Position numbers and translations under genes: made by a program. Below the pieces are notes generated by a model. The model had not been told where the DNA came from. It worked only from the letters and a program-made list of their open reading frames with translations, and did no database searches. DNA of 64,000 nt from a virus: positions 1 through 64,000 of IMG/VR virus record IMGVR_UViG_3300025087_000002. One strand, written 5' to 3'. Of the stretch, positions 24,921 to 34,953 are shown piece by piece. The first letter of the stretch is position 1. The number at the start of each line of letters is the position of its first letter.

Positions 24921-26144
24921 TTATTTACCTTTACTGAAAGTATTTAATACGATATCTTCAATAGCTTTTAATCTTAGTTCTTGTTCTTTCTGTTTCTGAC
25001 TTATATTAGTTTCTTCTGGAGTAGATTTTCTAACTATTGGATTTTCATTCTTAAGTGATTCAAATGGTATTTTACCTTGAATTGCTTCCATTAATCTTTG
25101 TTGACCTTCTAGATTAACAACAGACTCACCTTCATTAACTTGAGCATCAACATTATCACCAACATAATTCATACCATCATCTTCAATTACACCACCATTA
25201 CGATAGTAGTTAATTTTATCCATTGCTAGTTTTTTTAACTGATCTTGCATTGGATCAACGTTATAAGCAACACCACCATCTTCAAATTTAGGTAACACTC
25301 TTTCTTGTGTTCCTTGAGTTTTTTCAGCTAACATTCTTCTTAAATATTCAGTGACAGGATCTTGAATTCCTGGCATTTGTGGAGGTAAAGTATAACTAGA
25401 AAGATCTTGTGAAGGCATAAATGAATTTAAATTAGGTATTTGAAGACCAGAAACTATACCACCATCTTGATATGCATTTCTAGATGGTATCTTTTTTTGT
25501 GAAAGTTCATTTTCATATTTTTCAGAATCTTTTATGTGTTGTATTAATTCTGAATCACTTAAATTTTTATATTCTGGAAGTGATCTAAATTTTTCAAATT
25601 TCTCAGCTATTCCAAATTTAGAATCTAAATTCTCTGAAATATTAGCACCTAACTTAGAAGTATTTTCTGTATCTCTATTCATATAAACATTTCCACCATC
25701 TTCATATTTCTTAACTACACCACCACATTTATAACCATTATTAGACTTAAGTATTTCCATTTCTTCAGGTGACAAACTATCTCCAGATTCTAATTTATAA
25801 GCTAAGGTTCCTTCTTTTGGACCCAATGGTTGTACTTCTCCTGCTTTTTGAATGGCTTCACCTAAAGCTGCACCATATACATTACCAAATAAATTCTTAC
25901 CACCAGCCATTCTTACTGTTGGACGAGAAGTTCTAATCATATTTAATTCTTTTTCTAAATTCACTTTTTGTTCTGGAGGAGTTTTTGGATTATTCAATGA
26001 CTTAAGTATTTCACTTTCTCTTAGAAATGATTGAGTTTCATTAGATACAATCTCACCTCTAGGTAAAGGTTTAACCACACCACCTTCCGCATATTTAGGT
26101 TTTTTAAATTTATCTCTTAAATTTGAAAAATTGTCACTTTTCAT
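24921..26144 (-). CDS. Virion protein with repeated (Y/F)xxGG(V/I/N) motifs
   Basis: The 407-residue protein carries six scattered short motifs: KYAEGGVV, GYKCGGVV, KYEDGGNV, AYQDGGIV, KFEDGGVA and YYRNGGVI. Similar GG-centred motifs occur in virion proteins that co-package with head or ejection proteins and may act as interaction or cleavage tags. A C-terminal part reads NEGESVVNLEGQQRLMEAIQ. It is the first gene after late promoter-like element 1. Confidence 0.6.
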   Translation of the reverse strand: MKSDNFSNLRDKFKKPKYAEGGVVKPLPRGEIVSNETQSFLRESEILKSLNNPKTPPEQKVNLEKELNMIRTSRPTVRMAGGKNLFGNVYGAALGEAIQKAGEVQPLGPKEGTLAYKLESGDSLSPEEMEILKSNNGYKCGGVVKKYEDGGNVYMNRDTENTSKLGANISENLDSKFGIAEKFEKFRSLPEYKNLSDSELIQHIKDSEKYENELSQKKIPSRNAYQDGGIVSGLQIPNLNSFMPSQDLSSYTLPPQMPGIQDPVTEYLRRMLAEKTQGTQERVLPKFEDGGVAYNVDPMQDQLKKLAMDKINYYRNGGVIEDDGMNYVGDNVDAQVNEGESVVNLEGQQRLMEAIQGKIPFESLKNENPIVRKSTPEETNISQKQKEQELRLKAIEDIVLNTFSKGK

Positions 26145-26166
26145 GTCTTCCTCGAATATAGTAATT

Positions 26167-26183
26167 ACATTAATACTTGATAA
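26167..26183 (-). promoter_or_regulatory. Late promoter-like element 1
   Basis: Minus strand TTATCAAGTATTAATGT, identical to copies at 40740 and 51015. It lies 22 bp before the start of the 26144 gene. Confidence 0.65.
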
Positions 26184-26188
26184 ACCCT

Positions 26189-26590
26189 TTAATTACTGTA
26201 TATTATGATAGTTAATGTGTAAGTTGTGTTTGCTAGTAAACCTGTAATATTACTAACTTTTATTATTTTATTTTCTTCGGTATATGTTATAAAGGGATGT
26301 GAAGTTATAGCACCACCTAGAACTCTTATGATTTGTGTTCCTGTTGACTTTAAAGCTAAATTATGTTTAAAAGAGATTGAAAATACAGGATTACCACTTG
26401 CATCAACTTTGATGTTATTAATAGTTTTAATTTCTTGATTAAGATTTTCTGATATTGAAAGATTCTTATTTAAAGCATTGTAAACACTTTCAGCAAAGGA
26501 ATTATAACAAATACCAATCTTTTCAACTAGTTCCTTTTCATCGTCTTTAAAATCTTCAACGTTTAATCTTTTTGGGCTATCTATTTTCAT
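26189..26590 (-). CDS. Small structural protein candidate (133 aa)
   Basis: The 133-residue protein has an N-terminal helical part and a C-terminal beta-rich part (SFKHNLALKSTGTQIIRVLG). It overlaps the large nozzle gene by one base, so it is probably a tail protein. No family is recognised. Confidence 0.5.
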   Translation of the reverse strand: MKIDSPKRLNVEDFKDDEKELVEKIGICYNSFAESVYNALNKNLSISENLNQEIKTINNIKVDASGNPVFSISFKHNLALKSTGTQIIRVLGGAITSHPFITYTEENKIIKVSNITGLLANTTYTLTIIIYSN

Positions 26591-29484
26591 TATTTATATG
26601 CTCTCGGTGTTGTTTGTTCGTTGTAAGTTACTGAATATCCAATAATACCAAACTTCTCTCTGGCTACGTTATGTTCAAATTTCAAATATATATAACGACA
26701 TCTTTGTTTATTTCTAGGCACATACGTTCTAAATGGTCTTTCTCCACCATCACCACCATAAACATACTCACCATATGTTTGAGTACCATAATCACCATTA
26801 CCTTCTGCTTCAAATTCAATACCTTCTAAATGAGCACTTATATCACTTCTAAAAGACATAGTACCATATGTAAAGTTATATTGATCAAACATTAACGTTG
26901 ATTCTCTAAATTGTTTCATTAATGATGAATCACCTAAAGTTTCCGCGGAATATTGCGTTTCAGTACTTATACCATTGAATATAATACAATCACCAACTAG
27001 AATTGGTATTTCGTTATAAAGAATAACTTTACCTAAAGAAAATATTACATCTTTAATAACGGCTTCGTAAGTTATAGCTGTTGTATATTTTTCATAGTTA
27101 GTAAAGGCAATACCAGTTGATGTATTTAGTTCGTCTACAAGAAGATTAAACCCATCTCTAAGGTCTTCTATATCGTTACTACCAGAATAACTAGTATAAG
27201 TTTGTAGAACGTCATCTAGGGCTATTTTTGACACTAATGCTTGTAGTCTACCACCTAGATCATTACCTGTTGATAATTTCAATTCGGTATAGTAATCTGA
27301 ATCATCTAACATCCAATCTTTATCTAACTGATTTAATAATCGATTAAATCTAACAATAGTAATATATTGTATTTGATATAATACATCATGAATGTTAACA
27401 TTAAGTATGTTACTTGGAAAAATTATATCACTTCTAATTGTTGATGGTGATAATGTTTTTTCATATTCTCTATCAGCATAGTCTGTTCTTTCAAAGTTTT
27501 TTCTTTCAATTTCTATCTGGTTAATATCTGATGGACCTAAATAAAGTCTATCATTACCACTATTTACAATACCACAAGTTTTACTCATTATCCAACGAGT
27601 CCAAGTCCTTGTAAATACGTTAAAACGATAACATTGTGTTGCTGTTGTATCTGTTGGTAATGTTGGTAAAAACAATAGATAAGCTCTATCACTTTCATAA
27701 GTTATACCAAAAGACTTCTTAGAGAAATTAGGAAAATTACTAGATGTTGGTTTTAGTATTAAGTCTTCTATCTTTCTAGAAATAATACTAACAGCACCAT
27801 CAGTAACGGTAACAACACCTTGACTTGTTAACATATATATTTGATTATTCAATACTTGAGCTGTGTCAGCAGCTATTAATGGACTAGATGAGTCTGTTAA
27901 TGTAACAACGAAAGTATCTGGAGTAGTTCCAGTTAATCTATATATACCATCAGTCTTAAGAATAAATAAAGATTCTCTTAAAGACATAACTCTTAGAATT
28001 GGTTTATCTTTAGATCCAATAGCTATGTAATTTAATATTGGAACAGATTCAGGTTGTTCTGCTTTTGAATAATAAATCCTATTAGGATTAACTTCATTAT
28101 CAGACTTAACTGATGAAGTAAATGGTGTTGATGGAACTACCAAGGGTATTTTAGGACTAATATCATTACCAGAAGCTTCTATATTTGTTCCTAAATAAAA
28201 TGGTATGTTAGCCATAACTCTTTTTTCTAACATCAATTGACCTGGAAGATCATTTGGTCCAGAAAGATAGAAAGCATATACTCTAGATGATTGATTACGA
28301 TTAATTACTTTAATCAAAGAATTAACCGTATCGTCTATATTTTGTGAAGGTGTACCAGCTTTAGCTAAAGCAAACTTTTTATTTGGTATATCCTCAACTG
28401 TTGAAGCTTCATAAGTTTCATAACCACTTATATCACCAATATAAAGTTTAGTTGGTCCACCCACATCACCTTCATCTTTAAAATCATCAACAGCTAAAAC
28501 ATCAAAAAATAAACGATGTAACGTTGATGTATTTGCATAAAAGACATAACTTTGATATTTAGTTACATCTTTAGCTAATGGTGGTCTATCATTTGAAGAA
28601 TTTATTCCTTCTCCTGATATTGGATTTGTATATAAAGTAGTTCCAGAAGCTCTAAAATCTTCAGAAACTAAATCAGTAGCAGTTACATAACCATTACTAA
28701 AATCTGTTGAAGTTGGATAATCTTCAAACACTAAATTCATTTCATCTTCTGGAACATTTAAAATAGCACCAACCATGTTATCTTTTTGTACATCTCTATA
28801 GACTTGGTATCCATAGTTGTTTTCAGAAGTTATTGTGTACGCATCAATTATTTCGGTTGGTATTGTAAATGTTAAAGTTGTTGCTTTTGAAGCACCTGAA
28901 GTATTTCTTATTATTCCTATCTGTCCCGGAGATCCTATTTTTAAATTACCATTAACATCTTTTCTAAACCAAACAACTCTATAAGCTGTCATCTTATTGT
29001 TTTCTAACCAATCTGTAGAGGCGTTTAACTCTATTTGTATATCTAACGCTTTAGGAACACCAGCACTAACTATATAACCTGGATCTGTTGTTAATTCTGT
29101 AGCTTCCAATGCTGATATTACTTTGATTCCTTCATTTGTTGTAAAATATAAATTACCATTAGATTCAACACTCTTTATTCTAAGTCCTGATTCTAATTCT
29201 GTATATGTTCCTGAGAATTCAGAAAAAGCACCACTACCATCATCAAACAATAATTTAGTAGCGTAGTGTATTAGTATTCTACCTTTATATTGTAATAGTT
29301 GTTTAGAGACATCCGATGCTGTTCCAAAAGAATCACCATATATTTTCATACCTCTACGAGGTTCAATAACACCATCTTTATCTATTACTATATTATTAGC
29401 TTGAACTAATGCACCATCTTCCAGTGTTAATTCATTTTTAAATGAATGTAATCCCAATGCTGCATTTACTGTTTTTTGTGGCAT
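26590..29484 (-). CDS. Tail nozzle/stabilisation protein (T7 gp12-type)
   Basis: The 964-residue protein begins with NAALGLHSFKNELTLEDGAL and VQANNIVIDKDGVIEPRRGM, the usual opening of podovirus tail tubular/nozzle proteins. Beta-propeller-like repeats follow (GRILIHYATKLLF, NGNLYFTTNEGI and GIYRLTGTTPDTFVV). It would form the lower tail tube below the adaptor, and the adaptor gene lies immediately upstream. The size and position fit. Identification is from the N-terminal pattern and context. Confidence 0.72.
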   Translation of the reverse strand: MPQKTVNAALGLHSFKNELTLEDGALVQANNIVIDKDGVIEPRRGMKIYGDSFGTASDVSKQLLQYKGRILIHYATKLLFDDGSGAFSEFSGTYTELESGLRIKSVESNGNLYFTTNEGIKVISALEATELTTDPGYIVSAGVPKALDIQIELNASTDWLENNKMTAYRVVWFRKDVNGNLKIGSPGQIGIIRNTSGASKATTLTFTIPTEIIDAYTITSENNYGYQVYRDVQKDNMVGAILNVPEDEMNLVFEDYPTSTDFSNGYVTATDLVSEDFRASGTTLYTNPISGEGINSSNDRPPLAKDVTKYQSYVFYANTSTLHRLFFDVLAVDDFKDEGDVGGPTKLYIGDISGYETYEASTVEDIPNKKFALAKAGTPSQNIDDTVNSLIKVINRNQSSRVYAFYLSGPNDLPGQLMLEKRVMANIPFYLGTNIEASGNDISPKIPLVVPSTPFTSSVKSDNEVNPNRIYYSKAEQPESVPILNYIAIGSKDKPILRVMSLRESLFILKTDGIYRLTGTTPDTFVVTLTDSSSPLIAADTAQVLNNQIYMLTSQGVVTVTDGAVSIISRKIEDLILKPTSSNFPNFSKKSFGITYESDRAYLLFLPTLPTDTTATQCYRFNVFTRTWTRWIMSKTCGIVNSGNDRLYLGPSDINQIEIERKNFERTDYADREYEKTLSPSTIRSDIIFPSNILNVNIHDVLYQIQYITIVRFNRLLNQLDKDWMLDDSDYYTELKLSTGNDLGGRLQALVSKIALDDVLQTYTSYSGSNDIEDLRDGFNLLVDELNTSTGIAFTNYEKYTTAITYEAVIKDVIFSLGKVILYNEIPILVGDCIIFNGISTETQYSAETLGDSSLMKQFRESTLMFDQYNFTYGTMSFRSDISAHLEGIEFEAEGNGDYGTQTYGEYVYGGDGGERPFRTYVPRNKQRCRYIYLKFEHNVAREKFGIIGYSVTYNEQTTPRAYK

Positions 29485-29493
29485 TTTTCATCC

Positions 29494-30483
29494 TTATATT
29501 GAACGTTTACCTTTTCTACCGATACCACTACTTCTTAAAATATTATGACGAGATTTAGCTTTGATTGGAGATCCTGATATTCTGTTGTCTAACATTAATC
29601 CGTTATTGTTCTCCATTTTTTCTAAACGTCTAGTAGCAACGGCTAAATTTTGAACATCACCATTAGCTTCTAAAACTAATGTTGCTGTCATTTGTGCTAA
29701 TAATGGGTGTAGTTCACTTGGACAATTAATTAGATCTGTTTCACCAGCTAATGATAATCTATCACCAATAGATAATCTTGGTGGTATGTTCTCGGGATCT
29801 AGTTGTATATATTTACCTGAAGTATTTATCGATATAATAGGAACATCAAAACTTATAATTTTATGAGGTGATTTTGTTCTGACGAAATCATATAAAGCTG
29901 TTGCTGAAAAATTAGTAGGTAAAGCTGTTTTATTTTCATCAGAATTAATTAAAGTTATAATACCGTTAGTTCTATCAATGTTTTGAATTATCGCAACTCT
30001 TTCATTTAATACTAAAGCGTTTGGTTTTATTAAATAGAAGAATAGTAAACCACCAATACCGTCTATATTATCTTCACTAGTGTGTATTACTAGATTCTCA
30101 CCTTCTATATAGTATCTAAAAACTCCATTATTACCATTATAATCAACTAATTCATCTGTTGATACTTGTATCATATCCTGTTTAGTTTCTTCATCATTTA
30201 TGTCACTAATATAAAACACTTCTTGAAATTTAGCTCCTATTGAACGATATGGTATTTCATATCGTTTTACACCAGCTTCTAATGGTATTATTTCTTGAAT
30301 ACGAAAATAGTTCTCTTGTTTTGATAAAATTAAAGGAATTAATGAGCTTGACATCTCATCGTTTGCTAATTTTAATATGTCATTATCATCTAGTAAATTT
30401 TGACTGTCTGGTATATTAGTACGTTTTTTTATACTATCTAATAATTCAATAGATGAATAATAGGATTTGTTTGCTGTAGACAT
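29494..30483 (-). CDS. Head-to-tail adaptor (tail tubular protein A type)
   Basis: The 329-residue protein has an N-terminal helical bundle (SSIELLDSIKKRTNIPDSQN, then DDNDILKLANDEM). Beta regions follow, including AGVKRYEIPYRSIGAKFQEV. This pattern is common in podovirus adaptors that join portal to nozzle. The neighbouring nozzle gene supports the call. Confidence 0.68.
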   Translation of the reverse strand: MSTANKSYYSSIELLDSIKKRTNIPDSQNLLDDNDILKLANDEMSSSLIPLILSKQENYFRIQEIIPLEAGVKRYEIPYRSIGAKFQEVFYISDINDEETKQDMIQVSTDELVDYNGNNGVFRYYIEGENLVIHTSEDNIDGIGGLLFFYLIKPNALVLNERVAIIQNIDRTNGIITLINSDENKTALPTNFSATALYDFVRTKSPHKIISFDVPIISINTSGKYIQLDPENIPPRLSIGDRLSLAGETDLINCPSELHPLLAQMTATLVLEANGDVQNLAVATRRLEKMENNNGLMLDNRISGSPIKAKSRHNILRSSGIGRKGKRSI

Positions 30484-30497
30484 AGTACATCCTTATA

Positions 30498-30845
30498 TTA
30501 TTCTTTTAATTGAGAAGCTAATTCCATTAGTTTTTTAAGTTTAGCTAATTTATTATCTTTTCCTTCTTCCATTCCATCACATTCAGCTTCATCTTCTTTA
30601 CATTCTTCCATTTCTTCTTCACTTCCAACAATTTCTTTAGCTTTCTCTAGTCCTTCTTCTAATCCATCTTTATCTGGAGCGGCTACTGTTACTTTTTTCA
30701 TACCTTTTAATTCTTCACCACCAGCTTCATTCATGATAGAATCAATATCATCAAGCATTGACTCTTTAATCTTCTTAGATTTATCATCAACAAATTTACC
30801 TTCTTTTGCTTTCTTTCTTAGTAGATCTTTAAATTTTTCAATCAT
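30498..30845 (-). CDS. Acidic hypothetical protein (115 aa)
   Basis: Very acidic protein with repeated Glu runs (GSEEEMEECKEDEAECDGME). It overlaps the holin-like gene by eight bases. Function unknown; it could be a minor virion or scaffold-like factor. Confidence 0.5.
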   Translation of the reverse strand: MIEKFKDLLRKKAKEGKFVDDKSKKIKESMLDDIDSIMNEAGGEELKGMKKVTVAAPDKDGLEEGLEKAKEIVGSEEEMEECKEDEAECDGMEEGKDNKLAKLKKLMELASQLKE

Positions 30846-31074
30846 TAGAAACTCCTTTATTTTTATTCTCTAAGTAAGTTTTAGTACCACTTATCAAATG
30901 TTCTGTTAAGTTTGCACCAAAAAAAGATACAGCACAAACCTTTAATAAATCAACTAGCTGAGCACCATCTATATAGTTACCAACTCTAAGTAAAACACTT
31001 AGTAGTGTTATTATTCCCATTATCCAAACTTTACGATAACCCATTAAAAAATCTAGTTTTAATCTAGATAACAT
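30838..31074 (-). CDS. Two-span membrane protein, holin candidate
   Basis: Start 31074 is supported by CTGGAG upstream; an earlier in-frame codon at 31095 is less likely. The 78-residue protein has two membrane segments (WIMGIITLLSVLLRVG and LLKVCAVSFFGANLTEHL) and a charged tail, typical of small holins. It is embedded in tail genes, not in the lysis-type cassette, so a virion membrane role is also possible. Confidence 0.5.
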   Translation of the reverse strand: MLSRLKLDFLMGYRKVWIMGIITLLSVLLRVGNYIDGAQLVDLLKVCAVSFFGANLTEHLISGTKTYLENKNKGVSND

Positions 31075-31075
31075 A

Positions 31076-31471
31076 TTAAACTCCAGTTGTCTCACTTCTA
31101 AATTTAAAAGTTAGACTAACATAACCACTAACGTCAGGTGAAGTATATTGTACTTGACCACTAGATGTTATATCAAATTCTATACCACTATCATCACCTG
31201 TACTATTTACTGACATATACCAACCAGAATTATTTTGTACACCTATTAATTCAAATATTTCAAATTTATCACTAGTAGCTTGCAAATCAACACTAACTAT
31301 AGTTTTAAAAGATCTAACATCAGCATTAGCAAAAGCTAATCCTGTTACGTTAGTAAATGATGTTTGATTGTTGCTACCACTAAAAGACGTTTCTTCGATA
31401 TCACCTGTGCTAGGTGAAGATATAGACACTAATTTTGGTATTCCATTTACAAAATTTACAGCATATCCCAT
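31076..31471 (-). CDS. Beta-sandwich structural protein (131 aa)
   Basis: Its C-terminal 60 residues (GIEFDITSSGQVQYTSPDVS, then GYVSLTFKF) match the C-terminal domains of the fibre-like proteins at 38421 and 40047. It is likely a receptor-binding or capsid-decorating domain. No enzymatic motif. Confidence 0.55.
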   Translation of the reverse strand: MGYAVNFVNGIPKLVSISSPSTGDIEETSFSGSNNQTSFTNVTGLAFANADVRSFKTIVSVDLQATSDKFEIFELIGVQNNSGWYMSVNSTGDDSGIEFDITSSGQVQYTSPDVSGYVSLTFKFRSETTGV

Positions 31472-31491
31472 TTTATATCCTTGTAAAAAGA

Positions 31492-31516
31492 AGAGAAGGA
31501 CTTCATGTCCTTCTCT
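31492..31516 (-). terminator. Intrinsic terminator
   Basis: A perfect 10-bp stem, AGAGAAGGAC/GTCCTTCTCT, with a five-base loop is followed on the minus strand by TCTTTTT. It ends the 33130-31532 gene's transcript. Confidence 0.8.
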
Positions 31517-31531
31517 GCTTAATTATGTTAA

Positions 31532-33130
31532 TTAGATAGCTAATTCAAGATGTGGAGCAAGAACTATTTTACCAAGAGCACTAGCATGTCCAAGTAGTAC
31601 TATGTTTTTATCGGCTGGAGCAGTTTTAGTAGCATTTCCAGCAGTAGCAGAAAGATAAACACGTTTACCTAAATCAAAGTTTCCATCTTTAAGTACAGTA
31701 ACTTCACCAGCTACTTGTACTAGTCCAGAAGCTTCATCTGCTATTTCAGCAATAACAACACCAATAGTACCTTCACAAGTACTTAATGCGTCAGCATCAG
31801 CAAGAATGATTTCACCAGCAACAGTTTGACTTAAACAAACAACAGATCCTGCTGGTATAGCACTTCCTGTATTATTAGTTAATGTGATAGAAACAGATTG
31901 AACAGAACTACGTGCATCTAATTTAGCGATAGCACTTTCAATAGTATCGGTATTTGCTATAACGCCAGCAGAAGCAGCATATGCATCAGAAAGTCCAATA
32001 TCATTAGCTTCAAGTACAACGTCACCGGCTTGACCATTTACAGATGTAACTTCATCGCTAACATCCCATTTTTCCCAAGCACTACCATTGTAAGCTACTT
32101 TATCACCAGAAGCAAGAACTATACTACCTCCAAAAGCACCAAAATCATGTGTTCCTGCTGTTGTAACTCTATATAGAGCACCTTGTACTCTTGCAGCTTC
32201 TAAATCTAAATCTGGACTATTTGTAGTAGCATTATAAGTACCAGCATAGAACAATGGACTTGGTATAGATTCTACTTCAGTTTCCAAAGCTTGTAAAGCT
32301 GCTTTGATTGTTGAACTATCAGCAATAACTGATCCTGTAAATGTTCCTAAATGTTGAGCATTTTCAGCAACACCAGAAAGAGTTACTAAATCGTTAGCGT
32401 TAGCATCTATTTCTTCTTGAGCTGTTTCTAGAGCTTGTAGAGCAGCTTTGATTGTTTGATCATCAGCTATAGTAGATCCTGTGAATGATCCTAGATTATC
32501 AGAATCAACAGCTACACCAGAAAGTGTTACAAGATGTCCAACATCATCAGCAGCACCAGAAGCTACACCGGCAGTTGTTTCATGAGCACTTTCAATTGCT
32601 TGTAATGCGACTTTGATAGTTGAGCTATCAGCGATTGTGCTTCCAGTAAAAGCACCTAAGTGTTGTGCATTTTCTGCAACACCTGATAATGTAATTAAAT
32701 CATTAGCATTTACATCAACTTCTTCATGTGCTGTTTCTAATGCTTGTAATGCAGCTTTTACTGTAGAATTATCGACTATTGTTGATCCAGTAAATTCACC
32801 TAAATTCTCAGCATTAACGGCAACACCAGAAAGTATTACCAAATCACCAATAGCAGTTTCAGCAGTTCCTAAATCTGTATCTAATTTTTCAATACCTGAT
32901 TGAACAGTTACTTGTGTACGAACAGCAGTTAAACCTACTTGATCAGCACCTGAACTACCATCAACTACAGAAGCGATAAGAATTAACTTATCAGCAATAG
33001 CTCCAGTAATTTCAGCACTATTTGCACCTACTTTAATGGAACTTACTTTAAGTATGTCTGTACCACCATTTAGATCGACTTCTTTATGAAACCCATCTAT
33101 ATAACGAATTAATTTACTAATGTCTGTCAT
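31532..33130 (-). CDS. Tail fibre or surface protein with tandem repeats
   Basis: The 532-residue protein holds four tandem repeats of about 46 residues built on DLVTLSGVAENAQHLGTFTG and STIKAALQALETA (about residues 90-290). The repeats look like a trimeric fibre shaft. A C-terminal domain (GSVVCLSQTVAGEIILADAD region) resembles capsid or fibre stabilising domains in which reactive start-up material is removed. Located between other virion genes. It probably forms a fibre or head fibre. Confidence 0.65.
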   Translation of the reverse strand: MTDISKLIRYIDGFHKEVDLNGGTDILKVSSIKVGANSAEITGAIADKLILIASVVDGSSGADQVGLTAVRTQVTVQSGIEKLDTDLGTAETAIGDLVILSGVAVNAENLGEFTGSTIVDNSTVKAALQALETAHEEVDVNANDLITLSGVAENAQHLGAFTGSTIADSSTIKVALQAIESAHETTAGVASGAADDVGHLVTLSGVAVDSDNLGSFTGSTIADDQTIKAALQALETAQEEIDANANDLVTLSGVAENAQHLGTFTGSVIADSSTIKAALQALETEVESIPSPLFYAGTYNATTNSPDLDLEAARVQGALYRVTTAGTHDFGAFGGSIVLASGDKVAYNGSAWEKWDVSDEVTSVNGQAGDVVLEANDIGLSDAYAASAGVIANTDTIESAIAKLDARSSVQSVSITLTNNTGSAIPAGSVVCLSQTVAGEIILADADALSTCEGTIGVVIAEIADEASGLVQVAGEVTVLKDGNFDLGKRVYLSATAGNATKTAPADKNIVLLGHASALGKIVLAPHLELAI

Positions 33131-33158
33131 TTTTTAAATCTCCAAAAAATTGTTTATA

Positions 33159-33677
33159 TTATGCTTTTTTTACCAGTAAACGAGCAATAGCTCCTGCTCC
33201 TGGATCTGCTGACCATGTTAATGTAATTGCATCTACTGCCTGATTAAAAGATACTAAAGCTGTACTATTAGCTCCTGCTGTTTTTTGTGAACAAGCAAGA
33301 ATAACATCACCAGCAGCTAAACCAACAGCAGCAACACTTTCTACAGCACCACCACCAGCAGAAGCTGCGGTATCAATTACAACTAAATCTGCTATATCTA
33401 ATTTTAAAGCTAATGCATCAAATACTACATTTTGTGATGGAGCTTTAGTTGTAACTCCGTCAACTAATGCATCTTCTATATCAGAACTATTAGCTTTCAA
33501 TGCTAATGCATCAAATACTGCATTTTGTGAAGGTGCTTTATCAACAACAGCATTAACAATAGCATCTTCTATAACATCAGCAGCAGCATCTTCAGCAATA
33601 TCAGTAGCTTCAACTAAAACAGCATCGATAGCATCTTGTACGTTTTTTTCATCAATTCCTTTGTAATCTACACTCAT
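33159..33677 (-). CDS. Repeat-containing structural protein (172 aa)
   Basis: Contains two copies of KAPSQNAVFDALALK (about residues 49 and 80; second with V for A). The region resembles fibre proteins with trimeric coiled-coil repeats. The C-terminal 50 residues form a small beta domain (VILACSQKTAGANSTALVSF). Probably a fibre or its adaptor. Confidence 0.6.
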   Translation of the reverse strand: MSVDYKGIDEKNVQDAIDAVLVEATDIAEDAAADVIEDAIVNAVVDKAPSQNAVFDALALKANSSDIEDALVDGVTTKAPSQNVVFDALALKLDIADLVVIDTAASAGGGAVESVAAVGLAAGDVILACSQKTAGANSTALVSFNQAVDAITLTWSADPGAGAIARLLVKKA

Positions 33678-33692
33678 TATTATCTCCTTAGT

Positions 33693-33866
33693 TTATTCAT
33701 CAATTTTTTCAAATTGATATTGAAGTTTTACTTTTAAAGGCAATCCTGACATCTTTAAAAGTTTGTTAACTCTTGTTACTAATAATTTTAACATCTTAGC
33801 TACTTTCTTACCTACTTCCTGAGAAAGTTGTTGAATCTCTTCGTTACTTTTTGATTCTAAATCCAT
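33693..33866 (-). CDS. Small helical protein (57 aa)
   Basis: ATG at 33866 with TAGGAGC upstream encodes MDLESKSNEEIQQLSQEVGK and ends with QYQFEKIDE. It is an amphipathic helix protein. It lies 69 bp after late promoter-like element 2, so it is the first gene of that unit. Function unknown. Confidence 0.6.
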   Translation of the reverse strand: MDLESKSNEEIQQLSQEVGKKVAKMLKLLVTRVNKLLKMSGLPLKVKLQYQFEKIDE

Positions 33867-33935
33867 GAAATTGCTCCTATTTAATGTTTATCACCGTTTA
33901 TTATTCTTCCTAAATAACAGCTACGATAAATACTC

Positions 33936-33952
33936 ACATTAAAACTTGATAA
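33936..33952 (-). promoter_or_regulatory. Late promoter-like element 2
   Basis: Minus strand TTATCAAGTTTTAATGT, one change from the commonest form. It lies in the gap between the 34936-33959 gene and the 33866 gene. Confidence 0.6.
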
Positions 33953-33958
33953 AATGAA

Positions 33959-34936
33959 TTAACTTAATTGAATTATTACATCTGGATCTAGTATAATATC
34001 TTTATTTAAAGGATTATCTTGATTTTTAGAAACCACACCAACTTTTATAACGAAATCTCCAGAAACAAATCCATTAATACCAACTTGAGGTAAAACATTA
34101 GTTAAACCACCAGTTTTACTAACATATAGTATATCACCAAAACTAAAAGCTATTGATACGTTTTTTATAACTCTATCAGACTTAATTTCACCTTGTTCAC
34201 CATCTAAAGTGTCTGAAGCTAATAAACCAATAATACCAACACTATTTGATATAGAAACATCTATCAAATCCATATCACCATTAGTATTAACTCTAACTGG
34301 TGTATTCTCTAGAATAGTACTTCCTGTATTATTTTCTAGAAGTATAGGTGGTGTTTGATTCTGTATCTCTAATAGTTCTTGACTATTTTCCCATTTACCA
34401 CTAGTAAAGTTGAATTTAAGTATATCACTTTCATCAGGACTATATAAATCAACATCAGTTAAACTAGATAAAGAAGCACCAGCACTTACAGCTTTTAAAT
34501 CAATTTCATTTGTCGAAGCATTTCCTGTGATACTAATTGTAGAATCACTAGAAATAAAATTGAAGCTTCTTGTAGACAAATCATCCCCATTAGTACAGCC
34601 AATCTCTACCGATCCACCAATGGGACGTTTAAAAAAACTTGCAACAACTATTTTTGGTATTCCTGAAGCATTATAAACAGAACATCTAAAACGTATTAAC
34701 TCATATGAACTAATATCAACATAAGTGCTATCAACACCAATTATAGTATCGATAGTATCCCAATTAGATTGATTTTTTAGTTTTCCTTCTACAACAACAG
34801 CATTGATAATTCCTACATTTTCAGTTACAACTCTTAGTGAAGGCTGTTCGGCTAAGTCATAACCATCAGAACTACCAAGTATCCCTGTAGATCGAAAATC
34901 AATTTCTAAATTGAGTCTACGATCTGCTGTAGACAT
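33959..34936 (-). CDS. Fibre-like structural protein (325 aa)
   Basis: The 325-residue protein has an N-terminal beta domain (about 1-120), then a junction typical of fibres (LKAVSAGASLSSLTDVDLYS). A C-terminal domain contains PVRVNTNGDMDLIDVSISNS and FSFGDILYVSKTGGL, similar in plan to the C-terminus of the 31532 protein. Probably a fibre or decoration protein. Confidence 0.55.
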   Translation of the reverse strand: MSTADRRLNLEIDFRSTGILGSSDGYDLAEQPSLRVVTENVGIINAVVVEGKLKNQSNWDTIDTIIGVDSTYVDISSYELIRFRCSVYNASGIPKIVVASFFKRPIGGSVEIGCTNGDDLSTRSFNFISSDSTISITGNASTNEIDLKAVSAGASLSSLTDVDLYSPDESDILKFNFTSGKWENSQELLEIQNQTPPILLENNTGSTILENTPVRVNTNGDMDLIDVSISNSVGIIGLLASDTLDGEQGEIKSDRVIKNVSIAFSFGDILYVSKTGGLTNVLPQVGINGFVSGDFVIKVGVVSKNQDNPLNKDIILDPDVIIQLS

Positions 34937-34953
34937 TTGTACCTCCTAATAAT

